A DNA stretch of 23,253 nucleotides from VRUE01 sp035266685. Lineage in GTDB: Bacteria; Actinomycetota; Thermoleophilia; Solirubrobacterales; 70-9. Positions 22,812-23,253 of this stretch are shown one piece after another. The notes below the pieces were generated by a model that was given only the letters and a program-made list of their open reading frames with translations, had not been told where the DNA came from and did no database searches. The first letter of the stretch is position 1; every line of letters begins with the position of its first letter. The position numbers and the translations under genes are program-made. The stretch spans positions 1 to 23,253 of the forward strand of contig DATFMX010000017.1 in the NCBI GenBank assembly GCA_035266685.1. Reading direction: 5' to 3'.

Positions 22812-23253
22812 TTAGCCGCGGCCGGCGGCGGTCTCGAGCGCCATCCCATAGAGGATGTCGTGCTCGGAGGCCTCGATTTGGTCGAGCCCGAAGGCGCGCA
22901 TCGCCTCGATCAGGATCACGCAGCCGGCGATGATCGTCGGCGCCCGGTCGGGGTGCAGGCCGGGGATTTCCGCCCGTTTGGCCAAAGGGGCGGAGGCGAA
23001 GCGCGAGAGCTCGCGCTGGATCGTCTCCATCGAGAGCACGTGGCCGTGGACGCGGGTTGGGTCGTAGGGCTCGAGCTCGAGCTCGACCGCGGAGAGCGAG
23101 GTGGGGGTGCCGGCGACGGCGATGCCGGTCTCGGCGCGGGCGTCCTCGTGGCCGGCGCGGGCATCGGCGATCAGGCCGCGGACGTCCTTGGCCAGCGCCT
23201 CGAGCTCGGCGACGGTCGGCGGGTCGCCCGAGGCGTGGCGCTCGGTGTGGCGG
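22812..23253 (-). CDS. Ppx/GppA-family exopolyphosphatase (5' end outside window)
   Basis: The minus strand is open from the window edge to a TAA at 22814-22812, giving the last 146 residues. They contain AGTPTSLSAVEL (the phosphate-binding loop of the actin-like ATPase fold), EPYDPTRVHGHVLS, RAEIPGLHPDRAPTIIAG and EASEHDILYGMALE, which are diagnostic of the Ppx/GppA C-terminal part. Such enzymes degrade polyphosphate or pppGpp. In mycobacteria a ppx gene sits close downstream of eno-divIC-DUF501; here it is about 11 kb away and on the opposite strand. DUF501 would be expected just outside the window. Confidence 0.92.
   Translation of the reverse strand, partial: RHTERHASGDPPTVAELEALAKDVRGLIADARAGHEDARAETGIAVAGTPTSLSAVELELEPYDPTRVHGHVLSMETIQRELSRFASAPLAKRAEIPGLHPDRAPTIIAGCVILIEAMRAFGLDQIEASEHDILYGMALETAAGRG

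Overview
The window looks like a chromosomal stretch of a very GC-rich actinobacterium. The strong G/C-ending codon preference, the near-leaderless promoters and the gene order bL25 - pth - mfd - eno - divIC all fit Actinomycetota. Several small hypothetical proteins and the overall protein style suggest the class Thermoleophilia (Solirubrobacterales-like); that placement is inference from memory and was not searched.

Layout. Positions 1-3447 hold a truncated ABC1/UbiB-type kinase (minus), then a plus-strand cluster: ribosomal protein bL25, peptidyl-tRNA hydrolase (apparently starting at CTG) and an enoyl-CoA hydratase/isomerase homologue. A convergent hairpin separates these from a minus-strand pair, a polysaccharide-deacetylase-like protein and a small membrane protein. 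Positions 4819-13773 carry mfd, a membrane-anchored parvulin-type foldase, enolase, a DivIC/FtsB septum protein and a large GT-C-like membrane protein. Positions 13792-16630 hold short hypothetical proteins, an exported nuclease and a class I fructose-bisphosphate aldolase. Positions 16724-18656 hold a zinc-ribbon/rhomboid-like protein lacking both catalytic residues, a small unknown protein and a UPF0173 metallo-hydrolase. An ECF sigma factor fused to an anti-sigma-type zinc finger and membrane segments, a tRNA-Leu(UAA), a thiamine-diphosphate enzyme, an AT-richer 430-base gap and the 3' end of a Ppx/GppA phosphatase close the window.

The most unusual signal is a set of palindromic or dispersed DNA elements sitting in frame inside conserved protein genes. 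Two copies of a 142-144 bp palindrome lie in opposite orientation in the GT-C-like gene, with compensating changes in their arms. An approximately 52 bp repeat interrupts the N-terminal part of Mfd and recurs next to tRNA-Leu. A 48 bp hairpin is inserted in the nuclease. All leave the reading frame open, much like the protein-coding palindromic elements known from Rickettsia. I see no CRISPR array, prophage, transposase gene or rRNA.

A second theme is promoter architecture: at least eight genes have a TANNNT hexamer 6-10 bases before their start codon, implying leaderless or nearly leaderless mRNAs.
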